Shown here piece by piece: positions 26,701-34,746 of a stretch of 54,263 nucleotides of DNA. The DNA comes from Verrucomicrobiota bacterium. Its GTDB lineage: Bacteria; Verrucomicrobiota; Verrucomicrobiia; Limisphaerales; Fontisphaeraceae. The number at the start of each line of letters is the position of its first letter. Position 1 is the stretch's first letter. Position numbers and translations under genes: made by a program. The DNA lies in contig JBAXGN010000021.1 of NCBI GenBank assembly GCA_037139415.1, positions 1 through 54,263 on the forward strand. The letters run 5' to 3'. The notes beneath the pieces were generated by a model, which saw nothing but the letters and a program-made list of their open reading frames with translations, was not told where the DNA came from and searched no databases.

Positions 26701-28378
26701 CTGGACGAATGGCTGGCCGGCAGCGCCAGTTCCGGCCACCAATTTTTCGGCGCGCTGGATTGGCCAAATTGAGCCCCGTGACTCCGGGGAACATATTTTC
26801 ATCGTGACTGCGGACACCAACGCCATCTTCACCCTCAGTTTGAACGGCAGCGTGCTCCTGGATAACTGGACCTATCCAAACCCAACCCAGACCGTTTGGA
26901 GTAGTACCATTGAATTGACCGCCTCCAATGCTTCCGATTTGCGTTTGGAATATGTTCAAGCCGTTGGCCAGCCACGCCTGCGGTTATCCTGGGTGGAACC
27001 GGGAACCACGGAAGAAACCAATCCGACCAATCGCTTTGTCCAGCACGGTTTTGGCCCGACGGGAGTATCCGTGGACGCCGAAGGTAAGATTTGGGCGGGT
27101 AATCATGATTCACATAATGTCATGCGGATTGACCCGAATGCAGGGGAGGAAGTCGTTACCAACGGACAAACCTATCATGTGGGTGCCGTGGATATGGTGG
27201 TGGATTTGGGCGATGGAACAACTCATACTGGAGAATATACGAACGCCGCTTCGCCATACAACTACAGCGACATGACGGGATTCAACAACCGCGTGGTGAA
27301 TCCCGCTCGTCTGCCCTTGAAAGCGTATTGGACGGTGATGGATGATGGCGGGATCAATGGCGCGTATTGGCGAGCACAGTGGGATGCGTATGTATCTGCG
27401 GGCAGCAGTATTGAAGTGTGGGTACGAGCAAACGATGACCGGCTGGCCTTAGCCAGGCAAAAGTTTGTGCCAGCTTCCAATGGCACTTCGGTTCCCAACA
27501 CAAGAGGTCGTTTCATCGAGTTGCGATTGGCTTTAATCCGCGAAAGTACCAACGCATTTCCCGTGTTCTCCAATCTCACGTTGTACGCCAGTAGTTCCAC
27601 CTTTACTGGGGATGGCTATTTAGACGACCAGATGATGACCGAGGGCGGCGAGGTAACCTTTGAACCGGTTATCTCCGGGACGGAGGCTTATACCTACCAG
27701 TGGTACGCGCAGTATCCCTGGTCTGGTCAATTCGTCGCGCTTAACGGGGCACATGGCACCACACTGACGCTGACCAACTTGGATTCCTGGGATGACGGCA
27801 CCTTGATTGGCGTCTGCGTCACCAATAATTATGGAGAAGCCCTGTGGCTCGGACCGGCGGAATTATGGGTGGTGCCGCAGGCTATCACAATTCCCGCCAT
27901 CAACTCCGGGTCTTCAGGCCCGGCCTCGCGCTATCCAGCTACGATAGAAGTTTTCGGCCAACCCACCAATCTGGTCTCGGCAGCAATCACGCTGGACAGC
28001 CTGAGCCACGATCACCCCGAGGAACTGAACATTTTGTTGGTGAGCCCCGCTGGCACGAACATCCTGTTGCTGTCTGATGCCGGTGGTTATAACCGCCTTA
28101 CCAACGCTACCCTCGTCTTTCACCCTGCCTCACTGGGCTACAATCCGCCACCGTATCAGGCGGACATTCCCACTGGCGAAACCTCACATTATGGCCCGTG
28201 CAATTATGGGGCGGTGACGCAAATGACCAACGCGCCAGCCGGTCCATATTCAACCAATTTGGAAAATTTGACCGGCACCAACCCCAACGGCATCTGGAAG
28301 CTTTACATATATGACCGGCGCACAGGCGGCATTGGCGTGCTGCATAATTCTTGGCGGTTGCAGTTTTTTTATCAATGA
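23783..28378 (+). CDS. Large mosaic secreted protein (LamG-like, Calx-beta, propeller, PA14, P-domain)
   Basis: 1531 residues from ATG 23783, where MKKNSTANHG begins a long signal sequence (LTVLLCLSALSVIA). The upstream extension of the frame crosses the palindrome and is rejected. Domains in order, roughly: a concanavalin-like lectin segment (residues 80-260), an asparagine- and glycine-rich linker, a Calx-beta-like segment (RVKRLGNYPVWTNEALTVVV, about 490-590), an NHL/SMP-30-like propeller with repeated VDxxGNVW motifs (about 600-930), a PA14 domain (LRAEYYGTTNLVG, about 950-1080), further propeller and Ig-like parts, and a P/proprotein convertase domain at the C-terminus. No anchor is visible. 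It is likely exported and binds glycans or other polymers; no catalytic site was found. Confidence 0.88.
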   Translation: MKKNSTANHGWWQGIKSGRVTTTLTVLLCLSALSVIARPRPITPFLPEHENYRQRFELFPTNRASTLFIPEFTTHNLYLRNVTRLDSWAGYSVALGGDQAPASYCYIPALSGPKRNFNPLEGSFRWYYAPGWSSGEGPGHRAVLIEVADVAETPACGWTLSINPQGTHLQIHAFAGDDPELLLSAPIQWEAGAFHQVGVVASASNNVFRLMVDGQVCAQSTGPGPMDQLVPMERWGLFVGSTGKGRHTAEGCFNELVTWSGQCTVAHYAWDFAQQSPRMDLGPITPEEDQSRRQRILARRAGINRTTLYTMDDSGPPSPLSFGGGGGGGTNSGWASFGPGPTNGLMLTIPIFGSNLLSTTISNGMTNFLYDLFMTTNLVMNHVTNSQWTWVTNGYITDLFTLSNPPSPVVFFILGTTNDSDGGGFTDAFELLVSHTSTNNSADDQLVGLELVDGVAMNPPANNTATFRVKRLGNYPVWTNEALTVVVQASGSAIYGTDYTLSEITTNGTNLTVTIPANQASVDVVLTPLPDAVFDDTQTATLQIIAHCGRWQTATQATALILGYYDYKHIYTLDADFRSGVMSGLVTTNDTLQFSAQQQTQFPYIAVACSLRGTVARINTTNGMVIGEYRTTPIDRKHSPSRTTVDQYGNVWVANRDDDLHVNGTINGSVTRIGLIIGGTRYTKVDSNYIENPFGQYVSIASAVYNTCIDRDGDGFIRTSYGLTDILPWSNTNSTSTEVDTFGGVSTAEDEAITAYIRVPSAGTRTIAVDRHNDVWVGGYVNIPGISQPHCKINGVTGMIVPDSTFAPNAGGYGGVIDGGGNLWSTDLQGRVLYLTPPSIFPITGKDWTVLAPGANPYGIAVDPLHPYIWQTVNGYVFRWNTNGTMSMDTNDQYLFWHGEDYSQGLAVDSRGEGWIAHGYQESSQTVGHLDTNANWLGNVPLTVEGLRAEYYGTTNLVGIPIRVGLAGNLDYAWTNGWPAAPVPATNFSARWIGQIEPRDSGEHIFIVTADTNAIFTLSLNGSVLLDNWTYPNPTQTVWSSTIELTASNASDLRLEYVQAVGQPRLRLSWVEPGTTEETNPTNRFVQHGFGPTGVSVDAEGKIWAGNHDSHNVMRIDPNAGEEVVTNGQTYHVGAVDMVVDLGDGTTHTGEYTNAASPYNYSDMTGFNNRVVNPARLPLKAYWTVMDDGGINGAYWRAQWDAYVSAGSSIEVWVRANDDRLALARQKFVPASNGTSVPNTRGRFIELRLALIRESTNAFPVFSNLTLYASSSTFTGDGYLDDQMMTEGGEVTFEPVISGTEAYTYQWYAQYPWSGQFVALNGAHGTTLTLTNLDSWDDGTLIGVCVTNNYGEALWLGPAELWVVPQAITIPAINSGSSGPASRYPATIEVFGQPTNLVSAAITLDSLSHDHPEELNILLVSPAGTNILLLSDAGGYNRLTNATLVFHPASLGYNPPPYQADIPTGETSHYGPCNYGAVTQMTNAPAGPYSTNLENLTGTNPNGIWKLYIYDRRTGGIGVLHNSWRLQFFYQ

Positions 28379-28419
28379 AGGACATTCAAAAATAATCTTT
28401 AAAACTCGAATAGAATACT

Positions 28420-29082
28420 ATGAATACAACAAACTTCGGTTGGACTTGGCGCGGCGATTGGCAATCCATGCGGTTATGGGTTGGAGCCGTTGGATTTTTT
28501 GCCGCACTGCTGAGTGCGCGTTCGGCAATCATCGCGTTTGATCAGGGGGTGGCAGGTTCTGGAATGAATTTCTTCTACAGGACCTATACCGAAGCCGGCA
28601 TGAAATTTGATATTGCGCGGTTGCCGCAAAATTCGACTTCCAGTGGGCTGTATCAGATTGGCAGTTTGATAACCGGCAGTGTTCCGCACAATGGAACTCC
28701 GCACATGGAATTCAGAGGAGAGTTTATGTATCCGATGATCCTTACGTTAAGCCTGACCAATGGTCTGACTTTTGGGTTGAATTCCGTAGATTTGGCAGAC
28801 ATGTACGCGCCTTCTCCAGCTCCCATTACGATCCAATTTATCGGCCTTAAAACCAGCGGGATGACGGTTACCAACAGTTTTACCACTGCCAAAAGTGCCA
28901 CCGCTTTTCAACACTATAATTTTAATGCCGCTTTTTCCTCCGATCTCCTTAGCGTACAAATTCCATCGCAAGTCTGGTCCATGGATAATCTCGTCTTCAC
29001 CCCCGTTCCAGAACCGGGCGTGGCGGTGTTTGGCGGGTTAGCCATTCTCGGCGGGCTGCTTCGGCGACGCTGGCGGCGGTAA
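28420..29082 (+). CDS. PEP-CTERM sorted exported protein
   Basis: A 220-residue protein with an N-terminal signal region (MRLWVGAVGFFAALLSARSA; an ATG at 28468 is an alternative start). It ends in a PEP-CTERM tail: VPEPG, a hydrophobic stretch AVFGGLAILGGLL and a basic end RRRWRR. The PEP motif is recognised by an exosortase (EpsH family), which is not in the window. The body is asparagine- and serine-rich and beta-like, with no domain I recognise. It follows the large mosaic protein by 41 bases and may be co-transcribed with it. Confidence 0.85.
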   Translation: MNTTNFGWTWRGDWQSMRLWVGAVGFFAALLSARSAIIAFDQGVAGSGMNFFYRTYTEAGMKFDIARLPQNSTSSGLYQIGSLITGSVPHNGTPHMEFRGEFMYPMILTLSLTNGLTFGLNSVDLADMYAPSPAPITIQFIGLKTSGMTVTNSFTTAKSATAFQHYNFNAAFSSDLLSVQIPSQVWSMDNLVFTPVPEPGVAVFGGLAILGGLLRRRWRR

Positions 29083-29109
29083 GGCTTACTTGACTCCTCG
29101 CTATTTTGA

Positions 29110-29330
29110 ATGGAATGGGAGCCAGCTAAATCCGAATTCCGAAGCCGGAATCCGATGGCTGGCACGCGGTTGGTGGCCGGTTCGCTGTTCACGTTGAAAC
29201 GCGGCGTTGTTCCAGCCCGGCGACGGCCACAGGCGTCGGTGGCTCCCTTCATGGAGGTGGCGTGTTTTCGGATCTCGGAATTCGGATTTCTTTCGGGATT
29301 CGGGATTCGGACTTCGGGATTCCGCTGAGT
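29110..29330. repeat. Foldback repeat with ATTCGG motifs
   Basis: AAATCCGAATTCCGAAGCCG (29128-29147) is an inverted copy, with small changes, of 29269-29289. GGGAGCCA and TGGCTCCC form a nearby inverted pair. The right arm is followed by repeated ATTCGGG-type words up to 29323. The region lies in the 274-base gap between the convergent PEP-CTERM gene and the 640-residue protein gene. Confidence 0.6.
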
Positions 29331-29356
29331 AATCCGCCGAAAACAGCGGGGAACCA

Positions 29357-31279
29357 TCAAGGGGCATCGTCTTTGGTCCAGCGGGCAAAGTCGTAGGTGA
29401 GGCGTTGGGTGCCGTGCTTGAGTTGCAGGATTGGGCGGTTCAATTCCTGGCGTACCCAGGGATTGTCATGAATAGGCCAGGATTTGTAATCCACCGCCTT
29501 GCCGTCCACCTTGGATTGGCCCGCATACGGGGTTTTATGCGGCAGCCAGGTCAATTCCAACAAGCGCCCGGCAAGCGATTGATAACGCAAGGTTGGGTTG
29601 GCCGCCTCCATCCCAGTGGCATCCACCTTGGTCTTGGCCAATACTGCCTCGGCGAACCGGTTCAATTCCGCGTCAATTCCTTCCCCGGCGAACGGTTTTA
29701 ATTCGGATGTCTCCAGCACCCAGCCGTTTTTGCGCGCGTCGCACCAGAGCAGGTCATTGCCACTCCACGGTTTCTTGCCCCATGTGTATGGCTTCACCGG
29801 GTGAAACCCCATGAGCATGGAGCCATTGTGGCAAAACACCCAGCCCGCTTTCTCAATGCGCTTGACGATGGAACCGTTGGTGGGAAACGGCGCATAGAGT
29901 TTGTAATAAGGGTAATTTTCCGGCACCGCATCGACGCCGATCAGGGTGGCTTCGCTTTGCAAATATTGGCTGAAGGGGTTTTCGCCGTAACCGAGCGCAT
30001 TGGCTTTGTTCTCCTTCAGGTTGTAGGGGCGATAGGGATTCTCCATGCAGACGGCAAACGTGCAAGAGCCTTTCGGAGAAACCCACTTGAGCATGTTGCG
30101 CCGCGCCTCTTTATAGAGACCATCGGTCGGTCCCGAGGGATGATCCCACTGGCTGCACAGGCTGTAATTCAACGAATGGTACGTCATCCGATGAACATCC
30201 TGCTTGGCCATGCCGGCAATGTAACCGCGATGCACAAACGGTTGGGCGCGATCATTGGCAATCTGCACGATAATCTCGGGCACGTGGTAACTGCCGGGTG
30301 TGGCCATCCAAAAGGAATGAATCCACCCGATGCCTTCGGCGGAGATGGAGCGCGGCGCGCCAAAGAACACCCAGGCGGCGGCAGCGGTGGAGCCCATGGC
30401 TTCGAGGCTGGTATCCGTGGAACCCCAATACTTGGCGCGGGCGGCGGTGCCAACGTTGTAGCCCTGGTTCCAAGAGCAGGCGATATCCACCATCATGGCA
30501 TCCAGCGCGAATTCCGCCCGCTTGCGCATTTCGGCATCCTTGGCGAATTCCGCCAGCATCCGCGTCGCGGAAAGATTCACCGCGAGATAAATCGGGCAGC
30601 CGTACTCACTGTAATTTTTACGGCTAATTTCATCAAAGTAGCTGAAGAGCCGTTCGCGCGTGGCAACCTTGATGGCCTCGGCATTCAACCCCTCGGTATC
30701 CACAAGCTCCGGCCATTCCTCCGCCGCCAGGAATCCCGCGCCATCCATCATCAGCCGGTAATTCCAAGCGCCGTATCCGCGCCATACCTTGTGGGCGTAG
30801 AGCGCGCAATAATCGCGAATCTTCAGCGCCGTCGCCTTCGGGATTTTGTCTTTGCAAAGAAAGTACGTGTTGACCAATGCGACTTTGTCAAAGGGATCAA
30901 GCCCCGGCGGACTCAGCGGATTGCCTGGTACCTTTCGCTTGCCTTTCTCCAGTTGAACGGTGGCAGCGGCATCCAGTTTTTGGAGCGCATAGCGGGTGTC
31001 CACATTCAGCATCAGGCGGGCCGCATAAGCGGGAGCGGCGGCCTTGGGATACGTTTCATCCGAGGGCTTGGGTTTACAGGTAGCCACATAACGGACCAGC
31101 GCGGCACCACGTTCAGCTGCGGTTTTGCCATCCAGGCGAACCTTGCCAGCGCCCGACGACTCCATTGTCATACTGTCAGGCTCTTCCTGGGCGCGCGATA
31201 TCGCCACCGGGTCCGTGAGTTGAGCGGTCACCGCCAACGTGAGCGCCAGATGGCGCAAATAAATCAATGTGTGTCTCAT
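29357..31279 (-). CDS. Exported protein, possible polysaccharide lyase-like alpha-toroid
   Basis: A 640-residue protein with an N-terminal signal peptide (MRHTLIYLRHLALTLAVTAQ, cut near SRA-QEE). The body is helix-rich in its first two thirds (YAARLMLNVDTRYALQKLDAAA; WRGYGAWNYRLMMDGAGFLAAEEWPEL; SYFDEISRKNYSEYGCPIYL). This pattern suits an (alpha/alpha) toroid such as heparinase or alginate lyase proteins, and the last third is beta-like (GWVFCHNGSMLMGFHPVKPYTWG). NYSEYGCPIYL and MTYHSLNYSLCSQW are conserved-looking tyrosine/histidine pieces that could include catalytic residues. The assignment is an impression without a motif match. It starts 7 bases after the end of the 1132-residue gene. 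Confidence 0.6.
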   Translation of the reverse strand: MRHTLIYLRHLALTLAVTAQLTDPVAISRAQEEPDSMTMESSGAGKVRLDGKTAAERGAALVRYVATCKPKPSDETYPKAAAPAYAARLMLNVDTRYALQKLDAAATVQLEKGKRKVPGNPLSPPGLDPFDKVALVNTYFLCKDKIPKATALKIRDYCALYAHKVWRGYGAWNYRLMMDGAGFLAAEEWPELVDTEGLNAEAIKVATRERLFSYFDEISRKNYSEYGCPIYLAVNLSATRMLAEFAKDAEMRKRAEFALDAMMVDIACSWNQGYNVGTAARAKYWGSTDTSLEAMGSTAAAAWVFFGAPRSISAEGIGWIHSFWMATPGSYHVPEIIVQIANDRAQPFVHRGYIAGMAKQDVHRMTYHSLNYSLCSQWDHPSGPTDGLYKEARRNMLKWVSPKGSCTFAVCMENPYRPYNLKENKANALGYGENPFSQYLQSEATLIGVDAVPENYPYYKLYAPFPTNGSIVKRIEKAGWVFCHNGSMLMGFHPVKPYTWGKKPWSGNDLLWCDARKNGWVLETSELKPFAGEGIDAELNRFAEAVLAKTKVDATGMEAANPTLRYQSLAGRLLELTWLPHKTPYAGQSKVDGKAVDYKSWPIHDNPWVRQELNRPILQLKHGTQRLTYDFARWTKDDAP

Positions 31280-31286
31280 TGTTAAT

Positions 31287-34200
31287 CTACTTCCATTGCA
31301 ACAGGTAGCGGCCTGCCCCTTTCAATCCCGCCTCAAAAATCAGGCGATCTTGCTCCACCCGGAAGGGCACCGCCCCCAGGTCTTTCTGCTCCAGGGCAGA
31401 CCGCGCCGTCAGCTTAAGTTTGGCAGCGGTCGCTCCGGGCACCAAGGTCTTCCAATTCAAGCTTACCCGAAACTGCTGATCGCGCGGATAGGGAAACAGC
31501 GTCAACTGGTCTGCCCCGCGCTGGATTTTCAATGCGCCATCGGTGACCAGCGGACCGAAGTCAATCATGGTCCCCGCTGGATTCAGATGAGCAGTGAAAT
31601 CGGCACTCGTTTGCTTGACCGCAGCCTTGGCCGGCGGCTCAGCCACCAGCGTAGCGGCACCGCTCCCATTGCGCACCCATTTCAGACGCGCCACCACAAT
31701 CCGCTGCCCGCCATCATCCAGCCCCTGCATGGATAGGCGATCATCCTTGTACAGACCCACCGTCAAATTGTACGCATCGCGGTTATCGGGAATCTGGAAC
31801 TCATAGGGGCCGTCCTGAATCACCTCGCCGACGCGCCATTGGCTCGTGGGTTTGGGCAGCGCGTGGTCCTGCTGAAAAGTAATCCCTTCCGGATTACCAG
31901 GGCTTTCCTCCGTGCCATGCACGAAGCAGTGGTAGTCCTTCTTCACCGTTTCGCCCACGATCCACTCATAGGTGACCCGCGCCTTACGGTTACCCAGGTA
32001 TTCAAACGCCTTGAGCCGCGGCTCGATTCTGACCAGCCCGCGACGATACGGCTGATACGCATAGGTGCGCGCGTCGGCAAACAGGTATTCCGGACAATCC
32101 ACAAAATCGGCGATCCGTCCGCCGCGCAAGCCGGTGCAGACCTCCGTGCCCGGTCCCAAGGCCAGGAACCCCCACTGCGGTAGGATGCGCCCCTCCACAG
32201 ACCACCGTTCCGACTGCCAGTTCACCCACACGGTCAGCCCGTTCAGGTAGCGGATGCGTTGACGCCACGTGGCACCGGCGGGCAAGGCGGCACTGGCGCT
32301 AACCATTTCCCCATTTACTTCGTAACGGATTTCGGCGGGCGTGGAAACCCCGTAAAGCCGTTGCACGGGATGCACCAGATGATGCTCCCGCACGACCCAA
32401 TGCCAGTTGTGATCCTGCGGCGAGCCGGCAAAGCCCGCGTGTCCATAGGCCACCTCCATCGCACGGTATTTATCAATCTGTTCCGTCGTGCCGGTCTCGA
32501 TACCCAGCCGATGATTGTAGCCGCCGCGAAACCATCGCTCATAGTAGCCCATGCCGTGATTGACCATCTGCGGATGCAGCTTGAGCAGGTCGAAATCCAG
32601 GAACGTCAGGTGATCCTCGCCCCCCTGCACCTGAGCTTCCACGCCATCGCAGCGCCCCGCCCAGTACATCTGATTGTGCCCCTCGCCAAACAGTGGACCG
32701 CGATGGGTGTCACGCATGAACTGGAACAACTCGGTATCAAACTTCACCTTGCCCAGGGCCATGGCCGCCATCGGCTGCGAGGCGTCGTGATCCAGTTGGT
32801 GCCACGGCGGCACGCACGTATGGACGTCCAGGTAACCGGCGGTGGTGGCATAGCGTTGGTGAATCTCCGGCGTGTTGCGACGCGCAAACTCCAACGCGCG
32901 ATTGCACTTGAGCCCGTAGCTCTGCACCCTGGTGCCCGGGTTATACCAGGCCGGAGACGGAGTGCTGTCCGCCTTCAACACCCGCGCCGTCGCGTCGTAG
33001 GAGGGAGCATCGGGATACAGGTCAATGTAGTTCTCATGCACCGACCAAAGGTAACCGCATTCATTGGCGGCACGCCCGAACTGTTTCATGCCCTCGTCGC
33101 CGCCGTAACGGGGATTGGCCGGGATATGGTCGGGCAATTTCACATCATACCCGAAACGCTGCCAGTCGTGCTGGATGATGGCGACGTGATCCACCCCCAG
33201 GTCTTTCAGCAACCGCAGGTTCTCGGCATCGCTCGCATAGGTGCCCTGATTGTGGCCCCAGATGTCGAGCATGATCCGCGGAGCCAGTTGCGCGAGATAT
33301 GGCGAGGCGGGCCCCGGCAGGTTGGGCAGCACTTCAGCCACGTGCGGGGATACCGCAATATAACCGGACTCCCGTAGCGGATTGCGACGCCCATCGGTCT
33401 TCAGCTCATAGACCGCCCCGCTCTGCGGACTCAGCGAGGCGTGCGACACCGTCCAATCGAAAAAACGGCAATTGAAAAGTTTCTGGGCGGCAAGGAAATG
33501 CAGGTGGCCGTCGAAATACGGCACGGACAGGGTGCGGCGTAGCGGCGCATTGGCGACGTCACCCAACGAACATCGTGTCAGCACCGGCTCGTCGCATTGG
33601 ACCTCGACCGCCAGCGCCTTGCCGACCAGGCGAAACGTCCATTGCACTGGCAACGTTTTCGTCCCGTAGTCGTACCGCCACCACACCTTAAGGGTCTCCT
33701 TAATCTGCTCGATTTTCTCCGCCTTGCCACCCCGGAGAAAAACCGTTTTCCGACCATCGCCATCCGGGACAATCGCCGTCAGGCCGCCGCCGAATGCGGG
33801 TTGAAACGCGGCGGTGTCCTCATATTGCACCGCGAAATCATCCAGCGTGCCAGTGGCCGGGGTGTACGTGTACACCAGCCGCCCATCCGCCGCCTCATAA
33901 ATAAAACGATGGTTTCCCGGCCCTGCGATAAGCTGGTTTTTACACGGCAAGAGGTTCGAAGGGATGATGCCTTGATTGGTCTGGTTGGCGACGGATTTCA
34001 ACGAGGTTTGCGCCACCGCCCGATAGGCTTTGGTGCTGGTGATGGTCGTCACCAATTCGCGCGCGCTATCCCCGGCATCGCCCGCGACGATCTTGGCGCT
34101 CCCGAACAGGGACAAATCAAACGCGGCATTGTTTTTAGGACCAGGCTCCACCTGCAACCGTAGGGTAATGGGCTGACCGGCGTACGGGGAGAGATCGAAC

Positions 34201-34685
34201 GAATAATCCTGCCATTCCGCCCCCAGGTAATGGCGGCGCAACAATTCCTTCTCCGCACCGCCAGCGGAAAGGTAACCGGAAAAGGTGACTCCATCGCTCT
34301 TGTTGCTGCCAACGCAGTCAGGCGGCAGGGCAATGCCAAACATCAAGCGTATCGGCTTCGTGGGGGGAAGTTGCAGACGATACTCCACCCAGGTCCGCCC
34401 CGGCGGAATGCGCCACGGGGAATGCATGAGCAGCGCATCCCGGCCCGAGGTCTGATTGCCGGGTTGATACGATATGCCGGTGGCGTCATCGAAATGGCCC
34501 GCCCAAGAATCCGGCATCAGGACCGGTTCCTTGCCATACGACTGGTACCCCACGCGGTAGATACCAATGTCCGACAACCGGGTTTCGCCACTGCCCAAGG
34601 TAACGGCCTGGTTGGTGGCGGCGCCCAGCGGCACCGTAATCAGGCAGGCACATAGCCCGCCCAGAGTTTGCAATATATGTTTCAT
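31287..34685 (-). CDS. Exported protein with a central TIM-barrel-like, GH101/DUF5696-like region
   Basis: 1132 residues from the ATG at 34685, which gives a signal peptide (MKHILQTLGGLCACLITVPL). An N-terminal beta-sandwich (PPTKPIRLMFGIALPPDCVG, then QITLRLQVEPG-type segments) binds carbohydrate in many such enzymes. A central region around residues 480-760 resembles a glycoside hydrolase barrel: APRIMLDIWGHNQGTYASDA, LLKDLGVDHVAIIQHDWQRFG, YLDVHTCVPPWHQLDHDAS and GPLFGEGHNQMYWAGRCDGV, with acidic residues at strand ends. It resembles endo-alpha-N-acetylgalactosaminidase-like proteins (GH101, DUF5696). Beta domains follow to the C-terminus. Substrate unknown; the call is moderate. Confidence 0.65.
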   Translation of the reverse strand: MKHILQTLGGLCACLITVPLGAATNQAVTLGSGETRLSDIGIYRVGYQSYGKEPVLMPDSWAGHFDDATGISYQPGNQTSGRDALLMHSPWRIPPGRTWVEYRLQLPPTKPIRLMFGIALPPDCVGSNKSDGVTFSGYLSAGGAEKELLRRHYLGAEWQDYSFDLSPYAGQPITLRLQVEPGPKNNAAFDLSLFGSAKIVAGDAGDSARELVTTITSTKAYRAVAQTSLKSVANQTNQGIIPSNLLPCKNQLIAGPGNHRFIYEAADGRLVYTYTPATGTLDDFAVQYEDTAAFQPAFGGGLTAIVPDGDGRKTVFLRGGKAEKIEQIKETLKVWWRYDYGTKTLPVQWTFRLVGKALAVEVQCDEPVLTRCSLGDVANAPLRRTLSVPYFDGHLHFLAAQKLFNCRFFDWTVSHASLSPQSGAVYELKTDGRRNPLRESGYIAVSPHVAEVLPNLPGPASPYLAQLAPRIMLDIWGHNQGTYASDAENLRLLKDLGVDHVAIIQHDWQRFGYDVKLPDHIPANPRYGGDEGMKQFGRAANECGYLWSVHENYIDLYPDAPSYDATARVLKADSTPSPAWYNPGTRVQSYGLKCNRALEFARRNTPEIHQRYATTAGYLDVHTCVPPWHQLDHDASQPMAAMALGKVKFDTELFQFMRDTHRGPLFGEGHNQMYWAGRCDGVEAQVQGGEDHLTFLDFDLLKLHPQMVNHGMGYYERWFRGGYNHRLGIETGTTEQIDKYRAMEVAYGHAGFAGSPQDHNWHWVVREHHLVHPVQRLYGVSTPAEIRYEVNGEMVSASAALPAGATWRQRIRYLNGLTVWVNWQSERWSVEGRILPQWGFLALGPGTEVCTGLRGGRIADFVDCPEYLFADARTYAYQPYRRGLVRIEPRLKAFEYLGNRKARVTYEWIVGETVKKDYHCFVHGTEESPGNPEGITFQQDHALPKPTSQWRVGEVIQDGPYEFQIPDNRDAYNLTVGLYKDDRLSMQGLDDGGQRIVVARLKWVRNGSGAATLVAEPPAKAAVKQTSADFTAHLNPAGTMIDFGPLVTDGALKIQRGADQLTLFPYPRDQQFRVSLNWKTLVPGATAAKLKLTARSALEQKDLGAVPFRVEQDRLIFEAGLKGAGRYLLQWK

Positions 34686-34746
34686 GACTGGCCCAGCCCG
34701 AAAGCCTAGCCAGTGCCGCCAGTTTGACAAGCGTGGAAGTGTGACC

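Noticed and set aside
29801-31285. A 494-residue open frame on the plus strand
   Set aside because: It lies antisense to the 640-residue exported protein and has the histidine- and arginine-rich look of a GC-rich shadow frame. The minus-strand frame has a signal peptide and sensible composition.
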